Made by a program: the position numbers and the translations under genes. This document shows positions 14,787 to 22,854 of a stretch of 64,000 nt of DNA, piece after piece. Source of the stretch: an uncultured Clostridia bacterium (GTDB lineage Bacteria > Bacillota > Clostridia > Christensenellales > Borkfalkiaceae); NCBI GenBank assembly GCA_947631005.1, contig CANRJR010000003.1, forward strand, positions 1-64,000, given 5' to 3'. The notes beneath the pieces were generated by a model that was not told the DNA's origin, did no database searches, and saw only the letters and a list, made by a program, of their open reading frames with translations. Within the stretch, counting starts at the first letter, position 1. Each line of letters starts with the position of its first letter.

Positions 14787-14818
14787 ATTTGAAAAAATAC
14801 AAAAAATTATCTTTGCCG

Positions 14819-15646
14819 CTATGAAACGTTGTTTTCCGCTTCCCCCTGCGCTTCCCGCTCGGGAGAGGGGGACGCGGGGTCGACCCGAACAAAGCGGTTG
14901 GGGGAATATTCGGAGAGGCGGCTTCTCTGTACCATGGCGTCGTAAACTCGGTCGCGCAGTTCTTTTTTCCGCTCCTGCTTGGGAACGCTTCCGTCGGGGA
15001 AGAACGGTCCGTCGATGTACACGGTCGCCTTCACGCCCCCGAAGAACTTGCGCTTGCGGTAGGTCGTCGTAAAGGAAAAGGCGGGCTTGCCCGTATCGAC
15101 GGGGTAGGCAAAGGAGAGCGGAGGAAAGGGACGGATCTCGGTGCAGAGCGGCCAAATGTGCGCCTCGGGATAGACGGCGATCACGTCGCCCCGTGCCGCC
15201 CGCGTTTGGATCGCCGCGCGGAATTGCTTGTGCAGTTCCCAACTGTCGGGCACGGGCATCGCGCCGAGGTCTTGCACGATGCGCCGCAGGAGGGGGATGG
15301 AGAGCGCGTCGGGATCGACGATGATGTACGGTTTTTTGGGAAACGCCGCCATCGACGGCGTAAAGGCGTCGCCCGCCGTCCGCGTATGGTTGCCGTAGAG
15401 GAAATATCCGCTCTTGCGGTAGGGACGGAGCTTTTCCCGTCCGAAAATCTTCTGCCCGCAGGAGATCTTCAAAAAGAGATAGCATACGGGCGTCGCCACG
15501 ATATGGTGCAAAATCCATGCGACCGCGCGGCGCACCTTGCTTTTGGGGAGATAGCAAAAGTTTTCGGGAAGCCGTTTGGTTTTGATATGCGTGCCCGCGA
15601 AATCGTCGCGGAGCGGGTCGGTATAGTAGAACGTTTTGCCTTTCAT
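14819..15646 (-). CDS. lysophospholipid (PlsC-like) acyltransferase
   Basis: 275 residues. The acyltransferase block GNHTRTAGDAFTP holds the catalytic His and Asp (spacing HX5D rather than the usual HX4D), and VYPEAHIWP replaces the common PEGTR block. PYIIVDPDAL and DLGAMPVPDS fit the LPLAT superfamily. It probably transfers an acyl chain to a lysophospholipid or glycolipid at the membrane. It overlaps the glycosyltransferase upstream (stop 15643, start 15646), so the two are co-translated and likely share one pathway. The tail is acidic and low complexity. The substrate is not predictable. Confidence 0.8.
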   Translation of the reverse strand: MKGKTFYYTDPLRDDFAGTHIKTKRLPENFCYLPKSKVRRAVAWILHHIVATPVCYLFLKISCGQKIFGREKLRPYRKSGYFLYGNHTRTAGDAFTPSMAAFPKKPYIIVDPDALSIPLLRRIVQDLGAMPVPDSWELHKQFRAAIQTRAARGDVIAVYPEAHIWPLCTEIRPFPPLSFAYPVDTGKPAFSFTTTYRKRKFFGGVKATVYIDGPFFPDGSVPKQERKKELRDRVYDAMVQRSRLSEYSPNRFVRVDPASPSPEREAQGEAENNVS

Positions 15647-16788
15647 GTCGTCGTCCGCTTTGTGCTCTGCGCCGCGGCGTCCGCGAGCATTTCTTCCATT
15701 TTCAGCATGCAGTCCCGCTGGCGGAACTGCTGTTTGAGGGCGGCGTATTTCTCACGATAGGAACGGATGCGGTCGGGCGCGCGATAGAAATAGGAAATCT
15801 TGTCGGCGAGATCGCGCCACTTCCCCGCGCGATACAGGCAATGCTCGTCGAGGGCGAAATTTTTGGTCGCGCTTCGCGGGGAATCGCAAATGATGGGGAC
15901 GAGCCCGCCTGCAATCGCTTCGAGACAGGAGATCGCCTCGATCTCCACGACCGCCGTATGCACATAGAGATCGGCGGCATGCAGGGCGGCGGGAAGTTCG
16001 TCCCGCGTGTAAAATTTGAAATCCGCGTCCACTTTCTTGCGCTTTGCGAGCCGTTTCAGCTTGTTTTCCTGCGGTCCGCACCCCGCGAAGCAAAGTTTGA
16101 TATCGTCTTTGAAGCCGCACTTGGAGACGGCTTTGATGAGCGTCTGCTGCGATTTTTCCTTGCTGAACCGCCCCATGCAGAAGACGGTAAACTTGCCTTC
16201 GTGCGGTTTTTCCTCAATGGGGGCGTAAAACACGTCGTTCACGCCGTTGGAGATGACGCGGCAGGGGAGCGTCCGCTTGATCTCGCCTTCGAAGAGCTCT
16301 TTGATGAACTGCGTGGGGTAGTGGACGATGTTCGCCCGACGGTAGAGGGAACGATAAAAACAGAGGTAGGTGATGTGGTTGACAAGGCGGCTGTTCATAC
16401 AGGCGATGTGCGCAGTAAAATTTTCCGCCTGCGCGTGGAAGCTCGCGGTGACGGGGATCCCCGCTTGAACGGCGAGTTTTGCGGCAGTCGCACCGAGATG
16501 AAAGGGCATGAGAACGTGCACGACGTCTGCCCCCGCAATGGCGCGCGAGACGATTCTTTTGTCGCCCTTTGCCAGCGTTACGTGATTCGCTTTCAACAGC
16601 GGGTTGAGCGGACCGAAATTTTTTACGGGGACGACGGCAAAACCCTCCGTCGTTTTCTTGTCTTGGTCGGCGCACACGACGGTTACGTCGTGCCCGCGCT
16701 CTTTGAGAAAGCCGATCAAGTTATAGGCGGCGAGCGTCGTTCCGTTGTTCGGCTCGCCCAATACGTCGCATACGACCGCGATCTTCAT
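15643..16788 (-). CDS. GT4-family glycosyltransferase
   Basis: 381 residues from MKIAVVCDVLGEPNNGTTLA; GGAGGG is placed correctly before this ATG. The N-terminal Rossmann domain has the acceptor side. The C-terminal nucleotide-sugar domain shows VFCMGRFSKEKSQQTLIKA and HTAVVEIEAISCLEAIAGGL (the EX7E-like donor motif). The segment HAQAENFTAHIA and the coupling to an acyltransferase recall diacylglycerol glucosyltransferases that make glycolipid anchors, but this is inference. The leader contains three ATGACA repeats. Confidence 0.85.
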   Translation of the reverse strand: MKIAVVCDVLGEPNNGTTLAAYNLIGFLKERGHDVTVVCADQDKKTTEGFAVVPVKNFGPLNPLLKANHVTLAKGDKRIVSRAIAGADVVHVLMPFHLGATAAKLAVQAGIPVTASFHAQAENFTAHIACMNSRLVNHITYLCFYRSLYRRANIVHYPTQFIKELFEGEIKRTLPCRVISNGVNDVFYAPIEEKPHEGKFTVFCMGRFSKEKSQQTLIKAVSKCGFKDDIKLCFAGCGPQENKLKRLAKRKKVDADFKFYTRDELPAALHAADLYVHTAVVEIEAISCLEAIAGGLVPIICDSPRSATKNFALDEHCLYRAGKWRDLADKISYFYRAPDRIRSYREKYAALKQQFRQRDCMLKMEEMLADAAAQSTKRTTT

Positions 16789-16800
16789 GTCTCCCTCCTT

Positions 16801-16836
16801 TGTCATATAATGTCATGATTTTAAGTTAATTGTCAT
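16801..16836 (-). promoter_or_regulatory. three phased ATGACA repeats in the glycosyltransferase leader
   Basis: On the plus strand TGTCAT occurs at 16801, 16811 and 16831, that is 10 and 20 bp apart, all on one face of the helix. They lie between the promoter and the ribosome site. They may be operator half-sites of an unknown regulator. Confidence 0.45.
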
Positions 16837-16855
16837 ATTTTTCTATGATAACGGC

Positions 16856-16884
16856 ATTATAGCATGAAGAGAGAGGGCTGTCAA
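16856..16884 (-). promoter_or_regulatory. promoter of the glycosyltransferase-acyltransferase operon
   Basis: Minus strand TTGACA (16884-16879), 17-bp spacer, TATAAT (16861-16856). Confidence 0.8.
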
Positions 16885-16942
16885 CAAAATCGGCAAACTT
16901 TTTGCAAAAAAGGGTGCGCGTCTCATTTTTTGCACTTTTTGC

Positions 16943-16978
16943 AAAAAAATAAACGGCGCGGCGATCGCCGAACCGTTT
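16943..16978 (-). terminator. terminator of the lipoprotein gene
   Basis: Stem around GGCGATCGCC extended by AAACGG/CCGTTT (16951-16977), followed on the minus strand by ATTTTTTT. Confidence 0.8.
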
Positions 16979-16995
16979 TCTGTTTGGTTTGAAAA

Positions 16996-17433
16996 TTACT
17001 TCGTGCCCTTGAAGATGGAGAGGGCGTCCGTGCCGACGGGGATCAAAAGCAGGCAATTCCCGTTTACGGCGTCCGATTGTTGCAGGTCGTCGTACGTGCC
17101 TTTGAGTGCGTCTTTGAGATCTTCGTGCTCTTCAACGAGCTTTTTCATGTCGTCGGTCGACTTGAATTCGATGATGGCGACAAAGGCGATCTTCGTCAGG
17201 TCGAGCCCGTCTGCCGTTCTCACCATGGCGTGAACGGTAACGGCGTCTTTGTCCTCGCCGAGCGCGTTGTTGATCTGCGTTTGATAGGTCTGCAAATCGG
17301 CGGATTCTTTGTAGCCCGCCTTTTCGTAGGCACTCTTGATTTTGCCCCACGTCGAGCCGCAAGCGCAGAGGCACGCGAGCATGACGCATACGAGCGCAAG
17401 GGCGGTTGCAATGGTTGCGATCTTTCTTTTCAT
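16996..17433 (-). CDS. small putative lipoprotein
   Basis: 145 residues from MKRKIATIATALALVCVMLA; GGAGAG precedes the ATG. The N-terminus is a lipoprotein-type signal peptide with a cysteine-rich end (ACLCACGS), so it is probably lipidated and membrane-attached. The mature domain is small, charged and soluble (about 120 residues, KSAYEKAGYKESADLQTYQT). I do not recognise a family. It is monocistronic, with its own promoter and terminator. Confidence 0.75.
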   Translation of the reverse strand: MKRKIATIATALALVCVMLACLCACGSTWGKIKSAYEKAGYKESADLQTYQTQINNALGEDKDAVTVHAMVRTADGLDLTKIAFVAIIEFKSTDDMKKLVEEHEDLKDALKGTYDDLQQSDAVNGNCLLLIPVGTDALSIFKGTK

Positions 17434-17466
17434 ACTTCTCTCCTTATATGTTGATATTTGCACACA

Positions 17467-17495
17467 AGTATAGTACAAAATATGCGGGATGTCAA
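17467..17495 (-). promoter_or_regulatory. promoter of the lipoprotein gene
   Basis: Minus strand TTGACA (17495-17490), 17-bp spacer, TATACT (17472-17467). Confidence 0.78.
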
Positions 17496-17559
17496 GCAAT
17501 CAACATTTTCTTTCGAAGAAAATTTTCGGCGAAAGTTTCCGCTCGCCCAAGGCGCGCGC

Positions 17560-17588
17560 TTGACAAAGGCGGGGCGCGCAGATATAAT
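17560..17588 (+). promoter_or_regulatory. promoter of the aroK operon, start codon at +1/+2
   Basis: TTGACA (17560-17565), 17-bp spacer, TATAAT (17583-17588). The predicted transcription start is 17595 and the aroK ATG is 17596, which points to a leaderless mRNA. Confidence 0.75.
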
Positions 17589-17595
17589 GGTGGGT

Positions 17596-18102
17596 ATGAG
17601 CAATGTGATCCTCATAGGAATGCCGTCGGCGGGAAAGAGCACGGTCGGGAATCGACTTTCCCAACTGCTCGGCTACGGCTTTATTGATTGCGACGCCGTC
17701 ATCGAAAACGAAGAGGGCGCGCCGCTGTCCGCGCTCATCGAGCGCGACGGCGCGGAGGGTTTTCTCGAAATCGAGGCGCGCGTTTGCAGAGGGATCGCCG
17801 CGCAGCATTGCGTGATCGCGACGGGCGGCAGCGCGTGCTACCTGCCGCAAGCCATGACCCATTTCCGATCGCTCGGGAAGATCGTATATCTTCGCATCGA
17901 AGCGGAGGAGGTCGAACGCCGCATTCCCGACTTTACGGCGCGCGGCGTCGTCATGCGCGGCAACGTGCGTACGGTGCGGGAGCTCTACGCCCAACGCGCC
18001 CCGCTCTATGAGGAATACGCCGATCTTACGGTCTTGTGCGAGGGAAAATCGACCGACAAAATTTGCCGCGAAATCGCTTGGCGGCTCGGGAGACGCAGAT
18101 GA
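17596..18102 (+). CDS. aroK: shikimate kinase
   Basis: 168 residues from MSNVILIGMPSAGKST, the usual family size. It phosphorylates shikimate at the 3-OH with ATP, in the pathway that aroA (30630-31871) continues. The Walker A is GMPSAGKST, the shikimate-binding aspartate is in FIDCDAVIE, and GGSACYL occupies the usual GGG site (G-G-S here). The upstream in-frame extension is discarded because it precedes the promoter. It is the first gene of a tightly packed run with panE, a phosphatase, gltX, thyA and folA. Confidence 0.9.
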   Translation: MSNVILIGMPSAGKSTVGNRLSQLLGYGFIDCDAVIENEEGAPLSALIERDGAEGFLEIEARVCRGIAAQHCVIATGGSACYLPQAMTHFRSLGKIVYLRIEAEEVERRIPDFTARGVVMRGNVRTVRELYAQRAPLYEEYADLTVLCEGKSTDKICREIAWRLGRRR

Positions 18103-19058
18103 GGGTCGCCGTATTCGGCGCGGGCGCGATGGGAATTTCGCTCGCCGCACTCATGACCCCGTATGCGGAGATCGACCTCATCGCGCGGAACGCGGCGCGG
18201 GCGGAGGAACTCGGCTCGGTTCTCTTCAACGGCAAACCCGTTTCCCTGCGCGTAAGAGTTGCGGAGGGGGCGGGGGAATACGACCTCGTGATCCTTGCCG
18301 TAAAGCAGAGAGATACGGAGAGCGCAGTGCCCGCCTTGCGCGCGCTCTTGGGAAAAGCGGGCGCGCTTATGAGCATTCAGAACGGCTTGCCCGAAGCGGG
18401 GCTCGCCGAGCAATTCGGCGGGGAACGCGTGTACGGCTGTACCGTGTCTTACGGCGCGGAACGCACGCAAGACGGCGTTGCCGTCACCTCGCAGGCGGGG
18501 ATTCACTTTGCCGTCGGCGCATACGGCGGCGGGTGCGCGCTCGGCGAAATTTCGTCGCTTCTCTCGAAAGTCGGAGAGGTTTACGTCGGGGATCTCTGCG
18601 AGATCCGCTTTGCAAAACTCGCCGTAAACGCGTCGTTCTCGACGCTCTCCGCGCTCTCGGGACTGACGTTCGGACAGATCTCACATAAATATAAGCGAGA
18701 GGCGGTCGCCCTCATGCGGGAGGTGTTTTCCGTCGCGCGGGCGTACGGCTGCCGCCGCTTGCCCCTCAACGGGCACGACCTGTTTCGGGTGTTCGGCGCA
18801 TTCGCCTTTCTCACCGTACCCGTCGCCATGCGGAAATATCGCAACACCCGCTCGGGCATGTTGCTCGATCTCGAAGCGGGGAGGCGGTGCGACGTCGATC
18901 TCGTTGCGGGCGCATGCGTCGCCGCGGGACGGAAAAAAGGCGTGGAAACGCCCCTGCTCGCCCGCGCGGTTTCGCTCGTGCACGACGTGGAGAACGGACT
19001 TGCCGAGATCGCGCCCCAAACGATCGGGCTGGTATTCGGAGGGGAGATATGCGGCTGA
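18099..19058 (+). CDS. panE: 2-dehydropantoate 2-reductase
   Basis: 319 residues. The N-terminal NADPH-binding Rossmann motif is MRVAVFGAGAMGISLA and the C-terminal helical domain carries KLAVNASFSTLSAL, the conserved Lys/Asn region of ketopantoate reductase (pantothenate and CoA synthesis). ATG 18099 overlaps the aroK stop by 4 nt. Paralogues of this fold act on other 2-keto acids, so pantoate specificity is likely but unproven. No panB, panC or panD is in the window. Confidence 0.85.
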   Translation: MRVAVFGAGAMGISLAALMTPYAEIDLIARNAARAEELGSVLFNGKPVSLRVRVAEGAGEYDLVILAVKQRDTESAVPALRALLGKAGALMSIQNGLPEAGLAEQFGGERVYGCTVSYGAERTQDGVAVTSQAGIHFAVGAYGGGCALGEISSLLSKVGEVYVGDLCEIRFAKLAVNASFSTLSALSGLTFGQISHKYKREAVALMREVFSVARAYGCRRLPLNGHDLFRVFGAFAFLTVPVAMRKYRNTRSGMLLDLEAGRRCDVDLVAGACVAAGRKKGVETPLLARAVSLVHDVENGLAEIAPQTIGLVFGGEICG

Positions 19059-19762
19059 TCTTGATCCGTCACGGCGATCCCGACTATGAAAAGGACAGTC
19101 TCACCGAAAAGGGGAGACGGGAAGCAACCCTGCTCGCCCGCCGCGCCGCGGATTGGGCGGTCGACGACGTATATACCTCTCCGCTCGGGCGCGCCGCAGA
19201 GACCGCCGCGCCCTGCGCCGCCGCATGGGGCAAGACGCCCGCCGTACTCGATTGGGCGCAGGAATTTTATTATCTCATCGACGACGGCGCGGGCGGCAAA
19301 CGCATTCCTTGGGACTTTTTCCCATCGGAGTGGACGGGAGAGGATAAGAATTTTTGCGAAGCTCAGTGGCTGAACGCGCCGCGCATGCGCCCCGTCCGCA
19401 AAAAATATGCGGAGGTCACGGGTTCGCTCGACGCGCTTTTGCAGACGTACGGCTATGTGCGGGAGGGGCGGGCGTACCGCGTTTTGCGGCACAGCGATAA
19501 AACCGCCGTTCTCTTCTGCCATTTTGGCGTCTCTATGGTGATGTTGTCGCATCTTCTCAACATCTCCGCGCAGACGCTTGTGCACGGCTTCTATCTCGCG
19601 CCGACCTCTGTCACCGTCCTCAATACCGAAGAGCGGCGGGGGGACGAAGCATATTTTCGCTCCGAGCGGGTGGGCGACTGCGCGCACCTCATCGCGGGCG
19701 GCGAGCCGATTTCGACGTCGGGGTATTTCGCGCCGCTCTTTCAAGAGAAGAAAAACGTCTGA
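19049..19762 (+). CDS. histidine phosphatase family protein
   Basis: 237 residues. MRLILIRHGDPDYEKDSLTE contains the RHG phosphohistidine motif, TSPLGRAAETA the second arginine block, and VLFCHFGVSMVM the second catalytic histidine. It belongs to the phosphoglycerate mutase-like branch 1. The start at 19049 has GGAGGGG immediately upstream and overlaps panE by 10 nt. Candidate substrates are sugar phosphates or alpha-ribazole phosphate, but nothing nearby decides this. Confidence 0.86.
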   Translation: MRLILIRHGDPDYEKDSLTEKGRREATLLARRAADWAVDDVYTSPLGRAAETAAPCAAAWGKTPAVLDWAQEFYYLIDDGAGGKRIPWDFFPSEWTGEDKNFCEAQWLNAPRMRPVRKKYAEVTGSLDALLQTYGYVREGRAYRVLRHSDKTAVLFCHFGVSMVMLSHLLNISAQTLVHGFYLAPTSVTVLNTEERRGDEAYFRSERVGDCAHLIAGGEPISTSGYFAPLFQEKKNV

Positions 19763-19787
19763 CTTGCGTCAAGAAGAAGGAGGATCT

Positions 19788-21422
19788 ATGGATTATCGTA
19801 AACTTGCCGAGCGGCTGCTCCCCGGGAACTATCCCGCGCCCGAGAGCTACGAGACGCTCTATCCGCCCCGCAACCTGCCGCCCAAGACGGAAGTGACCCG
19901 TCTTGCGCCTTCGCCGACGGGATTTATCCATCTCGGCAACCTGTTCAGCGCGATCGCCGACGAACGTCTCGCGCACCGCAGCGGAGGCGTCGTATATCTT
20001 CGTATCGAAGATACCGACTTGAAGCGCAAGGTGGACGGCGCGGTGGAGGCAGTTATCAGCGCGCTCAAATATTTCGACGTAAAGTTCGACGAGGGTGCGG
20101 AGATCGGCGGCGACGAGACGTACGCGCCGTGGTATCAACGGCAACGCGCCGAAATTTACCGCACCTTTGCCAAAAAACTCATAGAGGAGGGGCGGGCGTA
20201 TCCCTGTTTCTGCACGGAGGAGGAACTTTCCGCGCTCCGCGAGGAGCAGACCAAAAACAAGGAGATCACGGGCTACTACGGCAAATACGCCAAGTGCCGC
20301 AACCTTTCCGAGGAGGAGATCTACAAAAATCTCGACGCAGGCAAGCCGTTCGTCATCCGGTTGCGCTCGCTCGGCGATCCCGAAAATAAATTCAAATTTC
20401 ACGACGAGATCAAAGGAGACGTTACGGTCACCGAGAACGATCAGGACGTCGTCATTTTGAAATCCGACGGCATTCCCACCTATCACTTCGCCCACGCCAT
20501 CGACGATCATTTTATGCGTACAACGCTCGTCATCCGCGGCGAAGATTGGCTCGCGAGTTTGCCCATTCACATCGAACTGTTCCGCGCGCTCGGCTTTGCC
20601 CTCCCGCGGTACGGGCATCATTGCTCTTTGATGAAGCAGGACGGGGAGACCCGCCGCAAACTTTCCAAGCGCAAAGATCCCGAGCTCTCCCTCGAATTTT
20701 ACCGTAAGGAGGGGTATTTCCCGCGCGCCGTTAAGGTGTACATGCTCACCCTGCTCAATTCCAACTTCGAAGAGTGGTATTTGAAGCACCCCGACGCCGA
20801 CCTCAACGAGTTCCCGTTCAAAGCGGACAAGATGTCGAAAAGCGGCGCGCTGTTCGACCTCGACAAGCTCAACGATATCTCCAAAAACGAGCTTGCGCGG
20901 CTCGACGAACGCGGGATGTTCGCTTTCTTGAAAACTTGGGCGGACGAGTTCGGCACGGACGCGCAGAAGGCGTATTTTGCGCAGGAGGACAAACTTTTGC
21001 GCGCGCTCGCGCTCTGCATGGGCGTGGGGGGAAAGAAGCGCAGAAAGGATTTCCAAACGGCGTCGCAGGCGGTTTCCCTGCTTCGCTACTTTTTCGAGCG
21101 TCCCGAAACATACGAGGAATGCCGCGTTCCCGATCAGATCCGCCGCGCCGTCCTCGTCGATTTCGACAAGACGTACGACGCTTCGGACGACGCGCAGACG
21201 TGGTTCGGAAAGGTGAAAGAGATCGCGGCGCGCCATGGATTCGCCGCCGAGATGAAGGACTACAAGGCAGATCCCGCGGCGTATTGCGGGAGCGTTGCCG
21301 AAGTTGCGGAGATTTTGCGGATCGCCGTAACGGGGAAGGCGAACACGCCCGACCTCTATACGATCATGCAAATTTTGGGAGAGGACGAAACGCGGGCGCG
21401 GATCGGTTTGGGAACGAAGTGA
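19788..21422 (+). CDS. gltX: glutamate--tRNA ligase
   Basis: 544 residues from MDYRKLAERLLPGNYPAPES, with AAGAAGGAGG before the ATG. It charges tRNA-Glu. The HIGH region is APSPTGFIHLGNLFSAI, IEDTDLKRKV is the conserved block after it, and the KMSKS equivalent reads RRKLSKRKDPELS. It has about 30 residues before the HIGH region that most bacterial GltX lack, and a DPE after KLSKR instead of HG. If no GlnRS exists it would also mischarge tRNA-Gln for GatCAB, which is typical of Firmicutes. Confidence 0.93.
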   Translation: MDYRKLAERLLPGNYPAPESYETLYPPRNLPPKTEVTRLAPSPTGFIHLGNLFSAIADERLAHRSGGVVYLRIEDTDLKRKVDGAVEAVISALKYFDVKFDEGAEIGGDETYAPWYQRQRAEIYRTFAKKLIEEGRAYPCFCTEEELSALREEQTKNKEITGYYGKYAKCRNLSEEEIYKNLDAGKPFVIRLRSLGDPENKFKFHDEIKGDVTVTENDQDVVILKSDGIPTYHFAHAIDDHFMRTTLVIRGEDWLASLPIHIELFRALGFALPRYGHHCSLMKQDGETRRKLSKRKDPELSLEFYRKEGYFPRAVKVYMLTLLNSNFEEWYLKHPDADLNEFPFKADKMSKSGALFDLDKLNDISKNELARLDERGMFAFLKTWADEFGTDAQKAYFAQEDKLLRALALCMGVGGKKRRKDFQTASQAVSLLRYFFERPETYEECRVPDQIRRAVLVDFDKTYDASDDAQTWFGKVKEIAARHGFAAEMKDYKADPAAYCGSVAEVAEILRIAVTGKANTPDLYTIMQILGEDETRARIGLGTK

Positions 21423-21423
21423 T

Positions 21424-22254
21424 ATGAGCAGAGCCGACGAAATTTTTCTTGCAAATTGCAAAGATATTCTCGAAAACGGCGTTTGGGACACCGCGGCGGA
21501 AGTCCGTCCGCATTGGGCGGACGGCACGCCTGCGCATACCGTAAAGAAGTTTGCCGTCGTCAACCGGTACGATCTTCGGGAGGAATTTCCCATACTCACC
21601 GTCCGCCGCACGGCGTTCAAGAGCTGTATCCGCGAGATCCTCTGGATCTACCAGCAAAAGAGCAACAACATCCGCGACTTAAAGTTGCACATTTGGGACA
21701 GTTGGGCAGACGAGAGCGGGTCGATCGGCAAGGCGTACGGTTACCAGCTTGCGCAGAAATCGCACTACGCGGAGGGGGATTTCGATCAGGTAGACCGCGT
21801 CCTTTACGACCTCAAACACAATCCCGCCTCGCGCAGGATCATGACTAACCTCTACAATTTTCGCGACCTCCACGAGATGCACCTCTATCCCTGCGCCTAT
21901 TCCATGACGTTCAACGTGTCGGGCGATACCCTCAACGGGATCTTGAACCAACGCTCGCAGGACATGCTCACCGCCAATAATTGGAACGTCGTGCAGTACG
22001 CCGTCCTGCTTTCCATGTTCGCGCAGGCGAGCGGCTTAAAGACGGGGGAGTTGGTGCACGTGATCGCCGACGCGCATATCTACGACCGCCACGTTCCGCT
22101 CGTAGAGGAGCTTCTCACCCGAGAGCCCAAGCCCGCGCCCGTCTTTCGGATGGACGGGTCGGTGCGGGACTTCTATGCCTTCACCGCCGACTCATTCTCG
22201 CTCGAAAATTACGACTATCACCCGTTCGACAAGGAGATCCCCGTCGCGATATAA
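21424..22254 (+). CDS. thyA: thymidylate synthase (ThyA)
   Basis: 276 residues. It methylates dUMP using methylene-tetrahydrofolate. The catalytic cysteine lies in HLYPCAYSMTFNV, the dUMP phosphate site in LNQRSQDMLTANNWN, and the C-terminus is IPVAI. The start is 1 nt after the gltX stop. It is followed 10 nt later by folA, which regenerates the tetrahydrofolate that ThyA oxidises, so the pair is a functional unit. Confidence 0.95.
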   Translation: MSRADEIFLANCKDILENGVWDTAAEVRPHWADGTPAHTVKKFAVVNRYDLREEFPILTVRRTAFKSCIREILWIYQQKSNNIRDLKLHIWDSWADESGSIGKAYGYQLAQKSHYAEGDFDQVDRVLYDLKHNPASRRIMTNLYNFRDLHEMHLYPCAYSMTFNVSGDTLNGILNQRSQDMLTANNWNVVQYAVLLSMFAQASGLKTGELVHVIADAHIYDRHVPLVEELLTREPKPAPVFRMDGSVRDFYAFTADSFSLENYDYHPFDKEIPVAI

Positions 22255-22264
22255 GGAGGAGAAT

Positions 22265-22762
22265 ATGCGCGCGATTTTTCATGCGGACCGAAAATGGGGG
22301 ATCGGGAAAGACAACGCTTTGATGTTTTCCCTCCCCCTCGATATGCGCTTCTTCCGCGAAACGACGCGGGGCAAGGTCGTCGTGATGGGGCGGAACACCC
22401 TGCGCTCTCTGCCCGACGGCAAGCCGCTCAAAGGGCGGGTGAACATTGTGCTCTCTTTCGCGGAGACTTTCGAGGGCGTTGTGAACGTGCACAGCCTTTC
22501 GGAGACGCTTTCGGCGGTCGCCGCCTATCCCGAAGAGGATGTGTTCGTCATTGGCGGCGCGAGCGTGTACCGTCTGCTGTTGCCCTATTGCAGCGAGGTT
22601 CTCGTCACCAAGGTAGACGCGGACGGCGGCGCGGACGTCTTTGTTCCCGACCTCGACGCCGACCCCGCTTTCGAGCTCGTGCAGGAGAGCGCGCCGATTT
22701 CGGACGGCGGCTACTCCTTGAAATTTTGCACCTATCGCAACCGTAACGTGGAAAAGTTCTGA
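22265..22762 (+). CDS. folA: dihydrofolate reductase
   Basis: 165 residues. It reduces dihydrofolate with NADPH. Visible are the Trp loop ADRKWGIGKDNALMFSLPLD with the catalytic acidic residue, VVMGRNTLRSLP for NADPH binding, and VFVIGGASVYRLLLPY. The start has AAGGAGGAG 5 nt upstream, directly after thyA. A terminator follows, so it closes the aroK-folA operon. Confidence 0.95.
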   Translation: MRAIFHADRKWGIGKDNALMFSLPLDMRFFRETTRGKVVVMGRNTLRSLPDGKPLKGRVNIVLSFAETFEGVVNVHSLSETLSAVAAYPEEDVFVIGGASVYRLLLPYCSEVLVTKVDADGGADVFVPDLDADPAFELVQESAPISDGGYSLKFCTYRNRNVEKF

Positions 22763-22770
22763 AAAAGAGA

Positions 22771-22799
22771 GGGGAAATTTCGGATTTCGCCCCTTTTTT
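22771..22799 (+). terminator. terminator of the aroK-folA operon
   Basis: GGGG-AAAT / ATTT-CG-CCCC stem followed by TTTTTT. Confidence 0.75.
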
Positions 22800-22800
22800 G

Positions 22801-22829
22801 TTGTCTTTTTTTCGTAGATGTATTATAAT
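22801..22829 (+). promoter_or_regulatory. typA promoter
   Basis: TTGTCT (22801-22806), 17-bp spacer, TATAAT (22824-22829). AAGAGGA precedes the ATG at 22855. Confidence 0.72.
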
Positions 22830-22854
22830 TCTCGTTGGATTTCAAGAGGACACT

